Below, in pieces: positions 46,405 to 55,158 of a stretch of 57,023 nt of DNA. Position 1 is the first letter of the stretch. The number at the start of each line of letters is the position of its first letter. A program made the translations under genes and the position numbers. This stretch comes from Planctomycetaceae bacterium. Its GTDB lineage: Bacteria; Planctomycetota; Planctomycetia; Pirellulales; UBA1268. The notes under the pieces were generated by a model. The model had not been told where the DNA came from and made no database searches. It saw nothing but the letters and a program-made list of their open reading frames with translations. Location of the stretch: positions 1 to 57,023 of the forward strand of contig CANHCU010000007.1 of the NCBI GenBank assembly GCA_947459185.1, in the 5' to 3' direction.

Positions 46405-47670
46405 ATGCCAGACCACACTGTACGGAACTTCCTGCTCAGGGCAGGGCTGGTCGGCATCCTCGGGATCGTTCTCGCCGCGGCAGGATTCTGACTGATCGGC
46501 GGGCGGCAGGGGATGCTGCTCATGGTGGCCCGCATGCGGCGGTCGCATCCCGCGGCGAATCTGCCCGTGGCGTGGAAGCAGGGGCCGAGCGAGACCCCGG
46601 CCATCCGGAAGCCAAACATCATCGTCATCCTCGCGGATGACATGGGCTTCAACGACATCACCTTCAACGGCGGCGGAGTGGCGGGGGGCTCGATGTATGA
46701 CGATCCGAAGAGCGCGAATGTCGTCAACGCACGGAATGCATTCGATCCGGTGGACCGCTTTCTCTGGGCGGCGCAGCCGAGCGGCGTGCGGTTCAACGGT
46801 GGTCCCGTGTTCAAGACCGACGGCTACATGACCGACTCCCTCACCAACCAGGCGATCGATGCGATCGAGGCCAATCGCAACCGCCCGTTCTTCATGTACC
46901 TGGCCTACAACGCCCCCCATTCACCGCTGCAGGCCACGAAGGCCGACTACGACGCCCTACCGCAGATTGGCAGCCATTCGCTCCGGGTGTACGCGGCCAT
47001 GATCCGCAATCTCGACCGCAACATCGGCCGCGTGCTGAACGCCCTTCGGAAGCAGGGGCTTGAGAACGATACGCTCGTGATCTTCACGAGCGATAACGGC
47101 GGTGCGAATTACCTCGGGCTCAACGATCTCAACAAGCCGTATCGTGGCTGGAAGGCGACGTTTTTCGAGGGTGGTCTGCGGGTGCCGTTCTTCATGCGGT
47201 GGCCGGGGCGACTGCCGAAGGGGGAGCATGTGGCTGAGCCCGTGACGCACTTCGACATCTACGCGACGGCCGCGGCCGTCGCCGGCGCCACGCTGCCTGC
47301 CGATCACATCATCGACGGCACAAACCTGCTCCCGTTCGTTGACAAAACCGCCGCGGGGCGGCCGCACGAGTCGCTCTTCTGGCGGAGCGGAAACTATCGG
47401 ACGATCCGCGCAGGCGACTGGAAGCTGCAGGTTGACGACACCCGCCGAAAGCAGTGGCTCTACAACCTCGCCGACGATCCGACCGAGCAGCACGACCGTT
47501 CGGCCGTAAACCCGGCCAAGGTGGCCGAGTTGGCTGCCATGCTCGGGCAGATCAACGCCGAACAGGCGAAGCCGCTCTGGCCGGCGCTGATCGAGGTGCC
47601 GGTGTTGATCGACAAGCCGCTGGGGCGACCGATAGCCGAGGCCGACGAATGGATCTACTGGTCGAATTGA
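46405..47670 (+). pseudogene. Sulfatase pseudogene with nonsense codon and missing catalytic core
   Basis: Two lesions lie in one frame. ATG 46405 encodes an N-terminal membrane anchor (FLLRAGLVGILGIVLAAAGF) that stops at TGA 46489-46491; the same frame continues through KPNIIVILADDMGFNDI. After the GGGVAGG near 46672-46687 the sequence jumps to SMYDDPKS. The stretch between, which in arylsulfatases carries the metal site, the C/S-x-P-x-R formylglycine motif and about 150 residues, is absent. The rest (PFFMYLAYNAPHSPLQATK, FTSDNGGANY, FFEGGLRVPFFMRWPGRLP) is typical. A downstream ATG at 46513 can still make a 385-residue product, but it would lack the nucleophile. Junction repeats suggest deletion between short homologies. 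Confidence 0.85.
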
Positions 47671-47679
47671 CCCGTGGAG

Positions 47680-48990
47680 TCAATAACGCCCTTCGAAGCC
47701 CGCGAAGCCACCGTGAATGATCGTGCTCGATCCGGCGTCAATCCCGGAAACGCTCGCCGGGCCGGTGATCACGGGCGGCCATTGGCCATCGGCCTGGGCG
47801 ATATTACCCACGCCCACCACACGGTAGCCCAGCGACAGGCTCCAGCGATCGGTCACGTCCCAGGCCACGCCGGTGTCGACCGAACCCAGCCATGAGAACA
47901 CGCCCAGCGTCGAGTGAACGTTGACTGGATCGCCGGAGGCGAAGACGGCCTGCGTCCCCGCACCGGTGGCCAGCGTCGTGGTGTTCGTGATCGAGTTGCC
48001 GGCGATCATGAACTTCGGCACCGAGGAGAAGCGAACCTGCGGCAGAAACCGCCAGTCGAACTTCGCCCCCACCTGCGCACCGTAGAGATTGTTGTTGGTG
48101 GCCACGCCAAGGTCGAGTGTGCCAGGCGCGCCGCCGCCGGGAAAGCTCGTCTGTGTGAGCACGTCCTCGAGTTGGAAGAACCGAAACCCAGCCAGCCACA
48201 TGAGATTGATCCTACGGCTCGGAGTGGCCGGATCCTGCGAGAGAAACTCGGGCCGCTCCCAGAGCGAGTAGAGCCAGTTGATCTCGACATCGTTGACGAG
48301 ATCGGAGCGGCTGATCGTCTGCGCCGCGGCGTTGGTGAGATAGGCTGAGGCGGGCGTGCTCCCAACCATCACGCCTTGCGCCTGCGGGATGGCGTCGATC
48401 GTCGCCGGACTCGCCGTGGCGGTCGCTGACGAGCCGAGGCCGTAGACGCCCCAGTAGATGAACTCGACGGCGTGCTGCTGACGCGGACCGAACCAGCGGC
48501 CCACGTGCAGGTCGACGCCACCGGGCCAGGTGGCGGCGGCGTTGCTGGTCGTGAGCTGCACGCCGCCTGCCGGCAGCATCGTGGCCGTGCCCGCGGGAAG
48601 CGTGCGAGTCATCACCAATCCGCTGGCACCCGCGAACCAGCGGGGCCAGTTCGGCAGCATGTCGGCGGCGTCACCGACGGGGATGCCCGCGAAGCCGGCG
48701 GCGTTGAGCGGATCGGCGATATACATCGGGGGCGCCTCGCCGACAGCGGGGAGAGCGTTGTCGGCATCAGCAGGCCGTCCTGAAAGCGGCTCTCCCGATG
48801 ACTCTCCGAGAGGCGGGCTTGGCGGCTGACTGAACGGGGTCGATTCATTCAGCGCTGGCAGCGGTTCCTGCGAGAGGCCAGCTCTGGCCAGGACCGCCAC
48901 ACAGAGCACGATGACGCAACGCCAGCCAGCCACGCCGCGGAACGGCGCTGGCACGACTGTCAGGCTTAATCTGAAGGGCGACGACACCAT
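47680..48990 (-). CDS. BBP7 family outer membrane beta-barrel protein
   Basis: A planctomycete outer-membrane protein family (BBP7). The 436-residue product has a signal peptide (CVIVLCVAVLARAGLSQE) and a Pro/Ser-rich spacer. A beta-strand-rich barrel follows with alternating hydrophobic/aromatic strands (GGVDLHVGRWFGPRQQHAVEF, SRRINLMWLAGFRFFQLED, DTGVAWDVTDRWSLSLGYRV) and a terminal aromatic-containing strand (HGGFAGFEGRY). The terminal aromatic/tyrosine end is typical of barrel proteins inserted by BamA. It faces the sulfatase remnant tail to tail with 9 bp between. Confidence 0.85.
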   Translation of the reverse strand: MVSSPFRLSLTVVPAPFRGVAGWRCVIVLCVAVLARAGLSQEPLPALNESTPFSQPPSPPLGESSGEPLSGRPADADNALPAVGEAPPMYIADPLNAAGFAGIPVGDAADMLPNWPRWFAGASGLVMTRTLPAGTATMLPAGGVQLTTSNAAATWPGGVDLHVGRWFGPRQQHAVEFIYWGVYGLGSSATATASPATIDAIPQAQGVMVGSTPASAYLTNAAAQTISRSDLVNDVEINWLYSLWERPEFLSQDPATPSRRINLMWLAGFRFFQLEDVLTQTSFPGGGAPGTLDLGVATNNNLYGAQVGAKFDWRFLPQVRFSSVPKFMIAGNSITNTTTLATGAGTQAVFASGDPVNVHSTLGVFSWLGSVDTGVAWDVTDRWSLSLGYRVVGVGNIAQADGQWPPVITGPASVSGIDAGSSTIIHGGFAGFEGRY

Positions 48991-49334
48991 GGAGCAGACG
49001 CCAATGCGGAGGCGGAAAACGGCTGAGAAGATCCTCGGGTGGGAGGGTCTGGAAACGCCGGCCGGAGGTCAAGCCCGTTTTGCTTGCGACAAGGGCCCCG
49101 GAGACGCATGCAGATCCCCCGGCTTACGCCGGGGGCTTTGGTGGGGAACGGGGACGAAATCACGCATAAACGCCCTGAGCGCAAGCGACGGGATCGCCCG
49201 GCACGGCTCATCCAACGGTACACTCACAGGTCGTGTGCGTCCCGCAAAACGCCGAGGCACGCACCGAATTGCAAGCCCCCGCGGCTCCGGTCCGACCGCC
49301 GCACACACACCGCCGTCGTGGAAGTCTGAGAAAG
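48991..49334. other. Intergenic region between divergent genes
   Basis: These 344 bases lie between the BBP7 start (minus) and the folC start (plus). They hold a repeat copy at 49113-49195 and no convincing gene. Promoters for both directions must lie here, but none is clear by eye. Confidence 0.5.
49113..49195. repeat. Dispersed hairpin repeat, copy 4, inverted
   Basis: 49113-49137 is the exact reverse complement of 42276-42300, including the hairpin with loop TTAC. 49167-49195 is a degenerate inverted form of the module seen at 42297. Unlike the other copies it sits between divergent genes, not behind a stop codon. Confidence 0.75.
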
Positions 49335-50723
49335 ATGCCCGGTTCACGCAGAGAGCAGCACACACGGGCATCGGCGCTGGCATGGCTGGATCGTCGGATC
49401 AATTTTGAACGGGCGGTGCCCGCCTCCGCGGCACCTGGCACGTTCGGGCTCACGCGGGTGCGGCGGCTGCTGGCCGCCATCGGCAATCCGCACCACCGTT
49501 TTCCTGTCGTGCACGTGGCGGGCACCAAGGGAAAAGGCTCGACCGTCGCCATGCTGGCCGCGGTGCTCCAGGCGGCCGGTCACCGGGTGGGCCGATACAT
49601 GTCGCCGCATGTCGATGCCCTCGAGGAACGGATCTGCATCGGTGGTCGGCCGATTGCCACCGCCGACCTCGTGCGTGCGTTCAACGTCGTCATACCGGCC
49701 GTCGAACAGATGGACCGCGCCGCCAGCCGGCGCGGAGGAAGTGGCCCGACCTGGTTCGAGGTGCTGACAGCGGTGGCGTTCGTGCATTTTGCTCGGGCCC
49801 GCGTCGATCTCGCCGTGCTCGAGACCGGGCTGGGAGGACGGCTCGATGCCACGAACGTCTCGCAGCCGGTGCTGTCGATCATCACGAGCATCAGCCTCGA
49901 CCACATGCATCTGCTCGGCTCCACCGTCGGCCAGATCGCCACGGAGAAGGCCGGCATCATCAAGCGTGGCTGTCCGGTGATCTCAGCCGCCATTCACCCC
50001 GAGGCCCGGCGGGTCATCGAACGCACCGCGGCCCGTCGCCGTGCGCGGCTCGTGCAGCTGGGGCGTGATTTTGAGGCGACATACCTGCCAGCAGCTACGA
50101 GTGATTCGCACGCCGATCCGCTCGCTCCCGGTCGCGTCGCGGTGATGCTGGCCGGCGAGCAGACTGCCGAGCCGCAAGTCTTCCCGCTGTCCATGCGGGG
50201 CGGGCACCAGGCTATCAACGCGGCGGTGGTGGTGATGGCCGCCCGCAGCCTCGATGCGAGAGGCATTCGCGTGAGCGACCGAGCGGTTGCGAAAGGGCTG
50301 CGCACGGTCAGCCTGCCGGCGAGAATCGAACGGATCGGCGAGCATCCGCTCATCATCCTCGATGCCGCGCACAATGTCGCCTCGATGGAATCGCTGGTGG
50401 CGACGCTCGCGCCGGCGACACGCGTTTTCCGTCCGACGGTGCTCCTCTTCGCTGCCAGCGCCGACAAACAGATCGCCGAGATGCTGGCGGTGGCGCGGAA
50501 CCGCTTCGACCACGTTGTGCTCACCCGCTACGCCACCAACCCTCGGGCAGCGACGGTACCGCAGTTGGTGGAGGCCTGCCGTCGTGCTGGCCTGCCCTCG
50601 CCGCAGGTCGCGACGGCCCCGGCGGAGGCACTGCGGCTAGCGAGATCACTGGCCACGCCCCGCGGTCTGGTCTGCGTGGCCGGAAGTTTCTTTCTCGCCG
50701 CCGAGATTCGCGCGGTGATGTAG
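49335..50723 (+). CDS. folC: Folylpolyglutamate synthase / dihydrofolate synthase
   Basis: It adds glutamate to dihydropteroate or folate. The 462-residue protein from ATG 49335 has the ATP-binding P-loop HVAGTKGKGSTVAML near 55-69, the family segment DLAVLETGLGGRLDATNVS, the SLDHMHLLGSTVGQIATEKAGI loop, and the C-terminal ligase domain with ILDAAHN. An N-terminal ORF extension from 49233 is Pro/Arg-rich and not conserved. The ribosome-binding site is weak. Which of the two activities dominates cannot be told. Confidence 0.93.
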   Translation: MPGSRREQHTRASALAWLDRRINFERAVPASAAPGTFGLTRVRRLLAAIGNPHHRFPVVHVAGTKGKGSTVAMLAAVLQAAGHRVGRYMSPHVDALEERICIGGRPIATADLVRAFNVVIPAVEQMDRAASRRGGSGPTWFEVLTAVAFVHFARARVDLAVLETGLGGRLDATNVSQPVLSIITSISLDHMHLLGSTVGQIATEKAGIIKRGCPVISAAIHPEARRVIERTAARRRARLVQLGRDFEATYLPAATSDSHADPLAPGRVAVMLAGEQTAEPQVFPLSMRGGHQAINAAVVVMAARSLDARGIRVSDRAVAKGLRTVSLPARIERIGEHPLIILDAAHNVASMESLVATLAPATRVFRPTVLLFAASADKQIAEMLAVARNRFDHVVLTRYATNPRAATVPQLVEACRRAGLPSPQVATAPAEALRLARSLATPRGLVCVAGSFFLAAEIRAVM

Positions 50724-50730
50724 ATTTCGG

Positions 50731-52194
50731 TCAGTCCCGATCGCGAATCGCGTCAACCGCCTTCGCCAGCACCGGGTCCACCCGTCGCGGCTGCGATGCC
50801 TGCGACTCTGGCTGCGTCGGCGCGGCCATTCCACCCTTCGGCGGCACCACGTCGCGCATCCGCCGCCATGCCTGCAAGGCCTCGATCTGCCTGCCGGTGG
50901 GGGTGAGCTCACAGCCGCGGTCGGGGCTCACACCCCAATCCGCATCGCTCTCATCGTCGTCGCTCCGCCGGTGGATGTTCATGCGACTGGGACGCAGGTA
51001 CTCCGACGTGGTGAGCTTCAGCAGGCCGCTGCCGTCCGACAGCGGCATGATCGATTGGACGGTTCCTTTGCCGAACGAGCGGTTGCCAACCACGATCGCC
51101 CGGCCGTGGTCCTGCAGGCAGGCGGCTACCACCTCTGCCGCGCTGGCGGTGAGTCCGTCCACCAGCACGGCCATGGGAATGTCGCCGAGGGCGGCACCAC
51201 GAGTGGCCCGCCGCACGTCGAGGGCCGCGGCGTCATCGCCGGATGGTCCGCCGTCACCGCCGCTTCGTCCGCCAACGGTGCGGCCTTTGGTCGAGACGAT
51301 CACGCCATCGTCGAGAAAAACATCGCAGACGTCCACTGCGGCCGAGAGCAGTCCGCCCGCATTGCCGCGGAGGTCTAGTATCAGCACGCCACTGGGGCCC
51401 TGTTGCTTCGCTTCACCCTGCTGCTTCGCTTCACCCTGCTGCTCACGATCTGGCTGCTGCTCAGCCTGCTCTTTGGCATCGGCCAGACGACTTGTGATTG
51501 CTTCCACGGCGCGGTTGAGTTCGTCGGCGGTGCGCTCGCCGAAGCTGGTGATCCGAACGATCGCTGCCGCAGGCTCGCCTTCGATCATCCACTCCCACGA
51601 GCCGTCGTGGCGGCGCCGGTCGCCCAGCACGCTCTCTGTCTTGACCACCTCCCGCACCAGCGCGATGTCGCGAGCCGGCCCATCAACTGCCTCGTCCTCT
51701 GTCGACGCCGTCCATCGGGACGCGACGGAAAGGAGCACCGGCGCACCGGGCTGGCCCCGCAAACGTCGAAACGCCTCCGCGAGCGGCATCTGCAGGGTGG
51801 ACATTCCATCGATGGCCAGGATGCGGTCGCCGGCGGCAATGCCGGCATGCCATGCTGGCGAGCCAAGCACGGGACTCACGACCGTGATGCCACGGTGGGA
51901 TTCCGCCCTCGTCAGCTCCACGCCTATGCCGCCGAATTCCTGATCGAGCAGACTCTCCAGCTCGTCCCGACGGTCGCCGACAACGAAGGCGGAATGCTCG
52001 TCGAGTCTGGAAAACACACCCTCCATCGCAGCATCGAACAGGCTCTGCTGATCCACAGGCTCGAGATACGCGCGGTCGATCGCGCCGAGCACCTCGGCAA
52101 ACCGCCGACCGTGGCCGGCGCGGTCGCGGGCCAGCCAGGCCACCACCGCAGTGACGATCATCATCAGCAGCACGAAGAGATTGCGTTTGGGCAT
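50731..52194 (-). CDS. S41 family peptidase (C-terminal processing protease-like)
   Basis: A membrane-anchored periplasmic serine protease of the CtpA/Tsp type. The 487-residue protein has an N-terminal transmembrane segment (LFVLLMMIVTAVVAWLA) and a PDZ domain (GGIGVELTRAESHRGITVVS; GIAAGDRILAIDG). The protease domain carries VLILDLRGNAGGLL, the serine region DGLTASAAEVVA and the lysine of RSFGKGTVQ. Between PDZ and protease is a Gln/Glu/Lys-rich linker encoded by an 18-bp tandem repeat. It is convergent with folC, 7 bp apart. Confidence 0.93.
   Translation of the reverse strand: MPKRNLFVLLMMIVTAVVAWLARDRAGHGRRFAEVLGAIDRAYLEPVDQQSLFDAAMEGVFSRLDEHSAFVVGDRRDELESLLDQEFGGIGVELTRAESHRGITVVSPVLGSPAWHAGIAAGDRILAIDGMSTLQMPLAEAFRRLRGQPGAPVLLSVASRWTASTEDEAVDGPARDIALVREVVKTESVLGDRRRHDGSWEWMIEGEPAAAIVRITSFGERTADELNRAVEAITSRLADAKEQAEQQPDREQQGEAKQQGEAKQQGPSGVLILDLRGNAGGLLSAAVDVCDVFLDDGVIVSTKGRTVGGRSGGDGGPSGDDAAALDVRRATRGAALGDIPMAVLVDGLTASAAEVVAACLQDHGRAIVVGNRSFGKGTVQSIMPLSDGSGLLKLTTSEYLRPSRMNIHRRSDDDESDADWGVSPDRGCELTPTGRQIEALQAWRRMRDVVPPKGGMAAPTQPESQASQPRRVDPVLAKAVDAIRDRD
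51399..51446 (-). repeat. 18-bp tandem repeat inside the S41 protease gene
   Basis: Units 51399-51416 and 51417-51434 differ by one base; 51435-51446 is a partial third. They encode (minus strand) the repeated QGEAKQ stretch of the linker. The unit is a multiple of three, so copy-number change would keep the frame. Confidence 0.85.
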
Positions 52195-52217
52195 GGCGGT
52201 GGTCGAGGCGGGCAGGA

Positions 52218-53501
52218 TCAGTCGGCGGTGGAGGCGAGGGGATCGGCTGTCAGCATCTGTCCTTTGGCTACCACGGTCACGCCTTGCGGCGAAACCGTCA
52301 ACCCCCGGGCGGCATCCTCCGCGTGGTCAAAGCCAATCGACATGCCGGACGGGACCCGGACGCCCTTGTCGATGATGGCACGACGCACCCGGGCGTGGCG
52401 GCCGATATCCACCCCTTCGAAGAGGATGCTCTCCTCGACCCAGGCAAAGCTGTTCACCCGCACGCCTGGGCCGATGATCGACCGGGTGACCCGGCCGCCG
52501 GAGATGATCGCCCCGGGACAGACGAGGCTGTCGGTGGCCTCGCCGCGGCGGGCGTCTGGCCCTTCGCCGGCGAAGACGAACTTCGGCGGGGGATAGGACG
52601 GATACTGCGTACGGATCGGCCACTGCTCGTCGTAGAGGTTGAGTTGCGGATCGACGTCGATGAGATCCATGTTGGCCTCGAAATAGGCGTCGATCGTGCC
52701 GACATCCCGCCAGTAGGCATCGCGCTTCCTGTTCTCATCGCGAAACGGGAAGGCATGCACGCCATGGGAGTCGATCACGGCGGGCAGCACATCGTGGCCG
52801 AAGTCGTGCCGGCTCGCGCGGTCGTGGGCATCCTCCTTGAGTCGCTCCAGAAGAAACGGCGCCGAGAAGCAATAGATGCCCATCGAGGCGAGGCACATGC
52901 CGTCGTTCCCCGGGATCGCGGGTGGATCGGCGACCTTCTCGCGGAAGGCCCTCACGCGGCCCGCCCCGTCAACCTCCATCGTGCCGAACTCACCGGCCGC
53001 CTCCCGGGGCACGGGCAGCGCGCCGATGGTCACGTCGGCACCGCTCTCCTCGTGCGCGTTGATGAGCGACTGATAGTTCATCTTGTAGATGTGGTCGCCG
53101 GCGAGCACGACCACCAGCCGGGGAGCCGCCATCTCGAGTGAGTAGATGTTCTGGTAAACGGCATCGGCCGTGCCGAGGTACCAGTTCTCGTCCACCCGTT
53201 GCTGCGGCGGCAGCACGTCGAGAAACTCACCGAGTTCCCGACAGAAGAAGCGGTGCCAGCCGACGTTGATGTGGCGATCGAGGCTGATGGCCTTGTATTG
53301 CGTGAGCATGAGCACGCGGCGCAGTCCGCTGTTGAGACAGTTCGACAACGCGAAGTCGACGATGCGGTAGTTGCCGCCGAACGGCACCGCGGGCTTGGCG
53401 CGGTCGCGCGTCAGCGGTTCGAGCCGTGCCCCTTTGCCACCGGCAAGCACCACCGCGACGACATCGCGGACCCGTTTTTGGTCCACGTTCTGGGAACGCA
53501 T
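52218..53501 (-). CDS. glgC: Glucose-1-phosphate adenylyltransferase, proteobacterial/actinobacterial-like
   Basis: A second ADP-glucose synthase, clearly distinct from the one at 7207. The 427-residue protein has VLAGGKGARLEPLTRDRAKP, then SNCLNSGLRRVLMLTQYKA, YLGTADAVYQNIYS and LAGDHIYKMNY, which are wordings of the non-photosynthetic bacterial type. The beta-helix domain follows (GVRVNSFAWVEESILFEGVDI). The start at ATG 53501 lies downstream of a Lys-rich N-terminus. It lies 23 bp beyond the protease start, so co-transcription with it is possible. Confidence 0.94.
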   Translation of the reverse strand: MRSQNVDQKRVRDVVAVVLAGGKGARLEPLTRDRAKPAVPFGGNYRIVDFALSNCLNSGLRRVLMLTQYKAISLDRHINVGWHRFFCRELGEFLDVLPPQQRVDENWYLGTADAVYQNIYSLEMAAPRLVVVLAGDHIYKMNYQSLINAHEESGADVTIGALPVPREAAGEFGTMEVDGAGRVRAFREKVADPPAIPGNDGMCLASMGIYCFSAPFLLERLKEDAHDRASRHDFGHDVLPAVIDSHGVHAFPFRDENRKRDAYWRDVGTIDAYFEANMDLIDVDPQLNLYDEQWPIRTQYPSYPPPKFVFAGEGPDARRGEATDSLVCPGAIISGGRVTRSIIGPGVRVNSFAWVEESILFEGVDIGRHARVRRAIIDKGVRVPSGMSIGFDHAEDAARGLTVSPQGVTVVAKGQMLTADPLASTAD

Positions 53502-53792
53502 GAAAAACTCCTCTCCCGCAGGGCCGCCACCGTGCGGGGTCTCGCTTCCGTGGGTCGACCACGTCAGAACAGACTATACGCGGAACCCCCCTCTGGTGGC
53601 GATGCCGGCACTGCCCCCGGACTCCCGCGTTTTTCCAGGCCTCACTTCCAGGCCTCACCGAAAGCTCTGTTTTTCGCGGCGAAGCGATCTGGCACCGATC
53701 CGGGCCGGTCTTTACCCTCCCCACCGCTTTCCCGGCAGTTGCTGACGTTCGGATACGGCAGCGGCCCCGGTGTCCACCTGGAACCCACTGCC

Positions 53793-55034
53793 ATGGCCAG
53801 CCGGTCAAAGGGCCACTCCCGCCGTGATCGCGACACAGACTCGGGCGATTCGCTCAAGCCGCTGGTGGTGCTCGTGCTGTTGGGCACGATCCTGTATGGC
53901 GCTTGGTCGGTCGTTAACAAGGGCCCCGGTGGTACGCAGGGCACGCCCGCGGAGCCCGTGAGGGCCGATCTGGCGTCGGCTCCCGCGTTTGCCCCGCAGG
54001 TCGATATTCCGGCCGTGTCGGCAGCTGCAACCGCAGCCACGCCCCAACTCCCGGCAGGGGCCACGCCATTCCCCAACACGTCATTCCCCAGCCCCGCAGG
54101 CCTGCCACCGGCGGCACCGGCGGCAGCAACGCCAACCGCAGCCGATGCCGCGCCAACCTATCTCAGCGCTGTTTCCGCGCCGCCGCCGCTGGCCGACCCA
54201 GCCGGCATGGCCGAGCTCACCTCACCACGGGCTGTTGGAAGCGTCGCTCCGCCAGCATCAGCATTTGCCCCGCCATCCCCGCCGCAGGCACCACCGGCTT
54301 CCAGCTTCCGCGGGGACGCACCGCCGTCGGCAGCCTTCGCGTCGGCGTGGGCCGATGCCCACGACAAGCTGGCTGCCGGCCGCTATGCCGAGGCGCTGGC
54401 AGTGCTGTCAACCTGGCATGACGATCCGTCGCTCGGCCTCGAGGAGAGCCAGCGGTTGGAGGACCTCCTCGGACAATTGGCCGGCACGGTGATCTACTCG
54501 CAACAAGACCTGCTGCTGCCGCCATATGTCGTTCAGCAGGGGGAGACGCTGCTGTCGATTGCTGCCCCGCTGGCGGTGCCGTGGCAACTGCTCGCCAAGA
54601 TCAATGGCGTGTCCGATCCGGCCCGACTCGTGCCGGGAGAAACGCTCAAGCTCGTCCGCGGTCCCTTCGACGCCGTGGTGAGCGTGTCGCGACGGCGGCT
54701 CAGCCTGCAGGTGGGCGGCAACTATGCCGGCAGTTTCCCCGTGGTGGTGGGCAGGCAGATCCGCGAGCGTGTCGGCTCGGCGGTGCCCGTCGTCGCGGTT
54801 GAACCAGGCGATGCGCCGGCGGAACAGACCGGCCCAGCCACACAGGTGGCCTGGGCGCAGCCCGGTTCGAAGTCGATCGGGCTGGCGGATGGTCTGGCCA
54901 TCGAAAGCGTCGCCGATCCGGCCACCGTCTCCGAAGACTCCATTCCGGGCACGAGTCTGATCGTCGCCGACCGCGACATCGCCGAGCTTGCCGACATCCT
55001 CGGCCAGGGCTCGCGAGTGCTCGTGCGGCAGTAA
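53793..55034 (+). CDS. LysM protein with degenerate L,D-transpeptidase (YkuD) domain
   Basis: The protein looks like a peptidoglycan-binding LysM/L,D-transpeptidase that has lost its catalytic residues. From ATG 53793 (413 residues) it has a membrane segment (LVVLVLLGTILYGAWSVV, about 24-41) and a long Ala/Pro-rich linker. A LysM domain follows (YVVQQGETLLSIAAPLAVPW, about 244-263), and then a YkuD-like domain (FDAVVSVSRRRLSLQVGG; GSFPVVVG). Where active enzymes have IHG and S-x-GC-x-R, this one has AIESVAD (about 368-374) and IPGTSLIV (about 384-391). The C-terminal VADRDIAELADILGQGSRVL otherwise follows the family. It may bind rather than cross-link peptidoglycan. Confidence 0.8.
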   Translation: MASRSKGHSRRDRDTDSGDSLKPLVVLVLLGTILYGAWSVVNKGPGGTQGTPAEPVRADLASAPAFAPQVDIPAVSAAATAATPQLPAGATPFPNTSFPSPAGLPPAAPAAATPTAADAAPTYLSAVSAPPPLADPAGMAELTSPRAVGSVAPPASAFAPPSPPQAPPASSFRGDAPPSAAFASAWADAHDKLAAGRYAEALAVLSTWHDDPSLGLEESQRLEDLLGQLAGTVIYSQQDLLLPPYVVQQGETLLSIAAPLAVPWQLLAKINGVSDPARLVPGETLKLVRGPFDAVVSVSRRRLSLQVGGNYAGSFPVVVGRQIRERVGSAVPVVAVEPGDAPAEQTGPATQVAWAQPGSKSIGLADGLAIESVADPATVSEDSIPGTSLIVADRDIAELADILGQGSRVLVRQ

Positions 55035-55056
55035 CCGCCCACCAAGCCCGCAGCGC

Positions 55057-55147
55057 GGATTCCTCTCGCTGGCGCTTCGGGCTTGCATGGGAGTGGGCGC
55101 GATCATTCAAGCCCCCGCCATCCAAGCCCGCACCGCAAGCAAGGGAA
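55057..55147. repeat. Dispersed hairpin repeat, copy 5
   Basis: The layout matches copy 1 at 24698 almost base for base (left module, spacer pattern and right module), with several substitutions that weaken the stem. It lies between the convergent stops of the LysM gene and the phosphohexomutase gene, a position suited to a two-way terminator. Confidence 0.85.
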
Positions 55148-55158
55148 TGCGGGTGGCC

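Noticed and set aside
46513..47670. Intact short sulfatase starting at ATG 46513
   Set aside because: It lacks the formylglycine motif and the preceding anchor is in the same frame behind a TGA, so a pseudogene fits better.
49106..49200. Possible riboswitch ahead of folC
   Set aside because: The structure is a copy of the dispersed repeat, also present at 42271 beside an unrelated gene on the other strand.
53633..53658. Direct repeat of 13 bases ahead of the LysM gene
   Set aside because: It has two short units only and no related copy or structure; too little to call a regulatory site.
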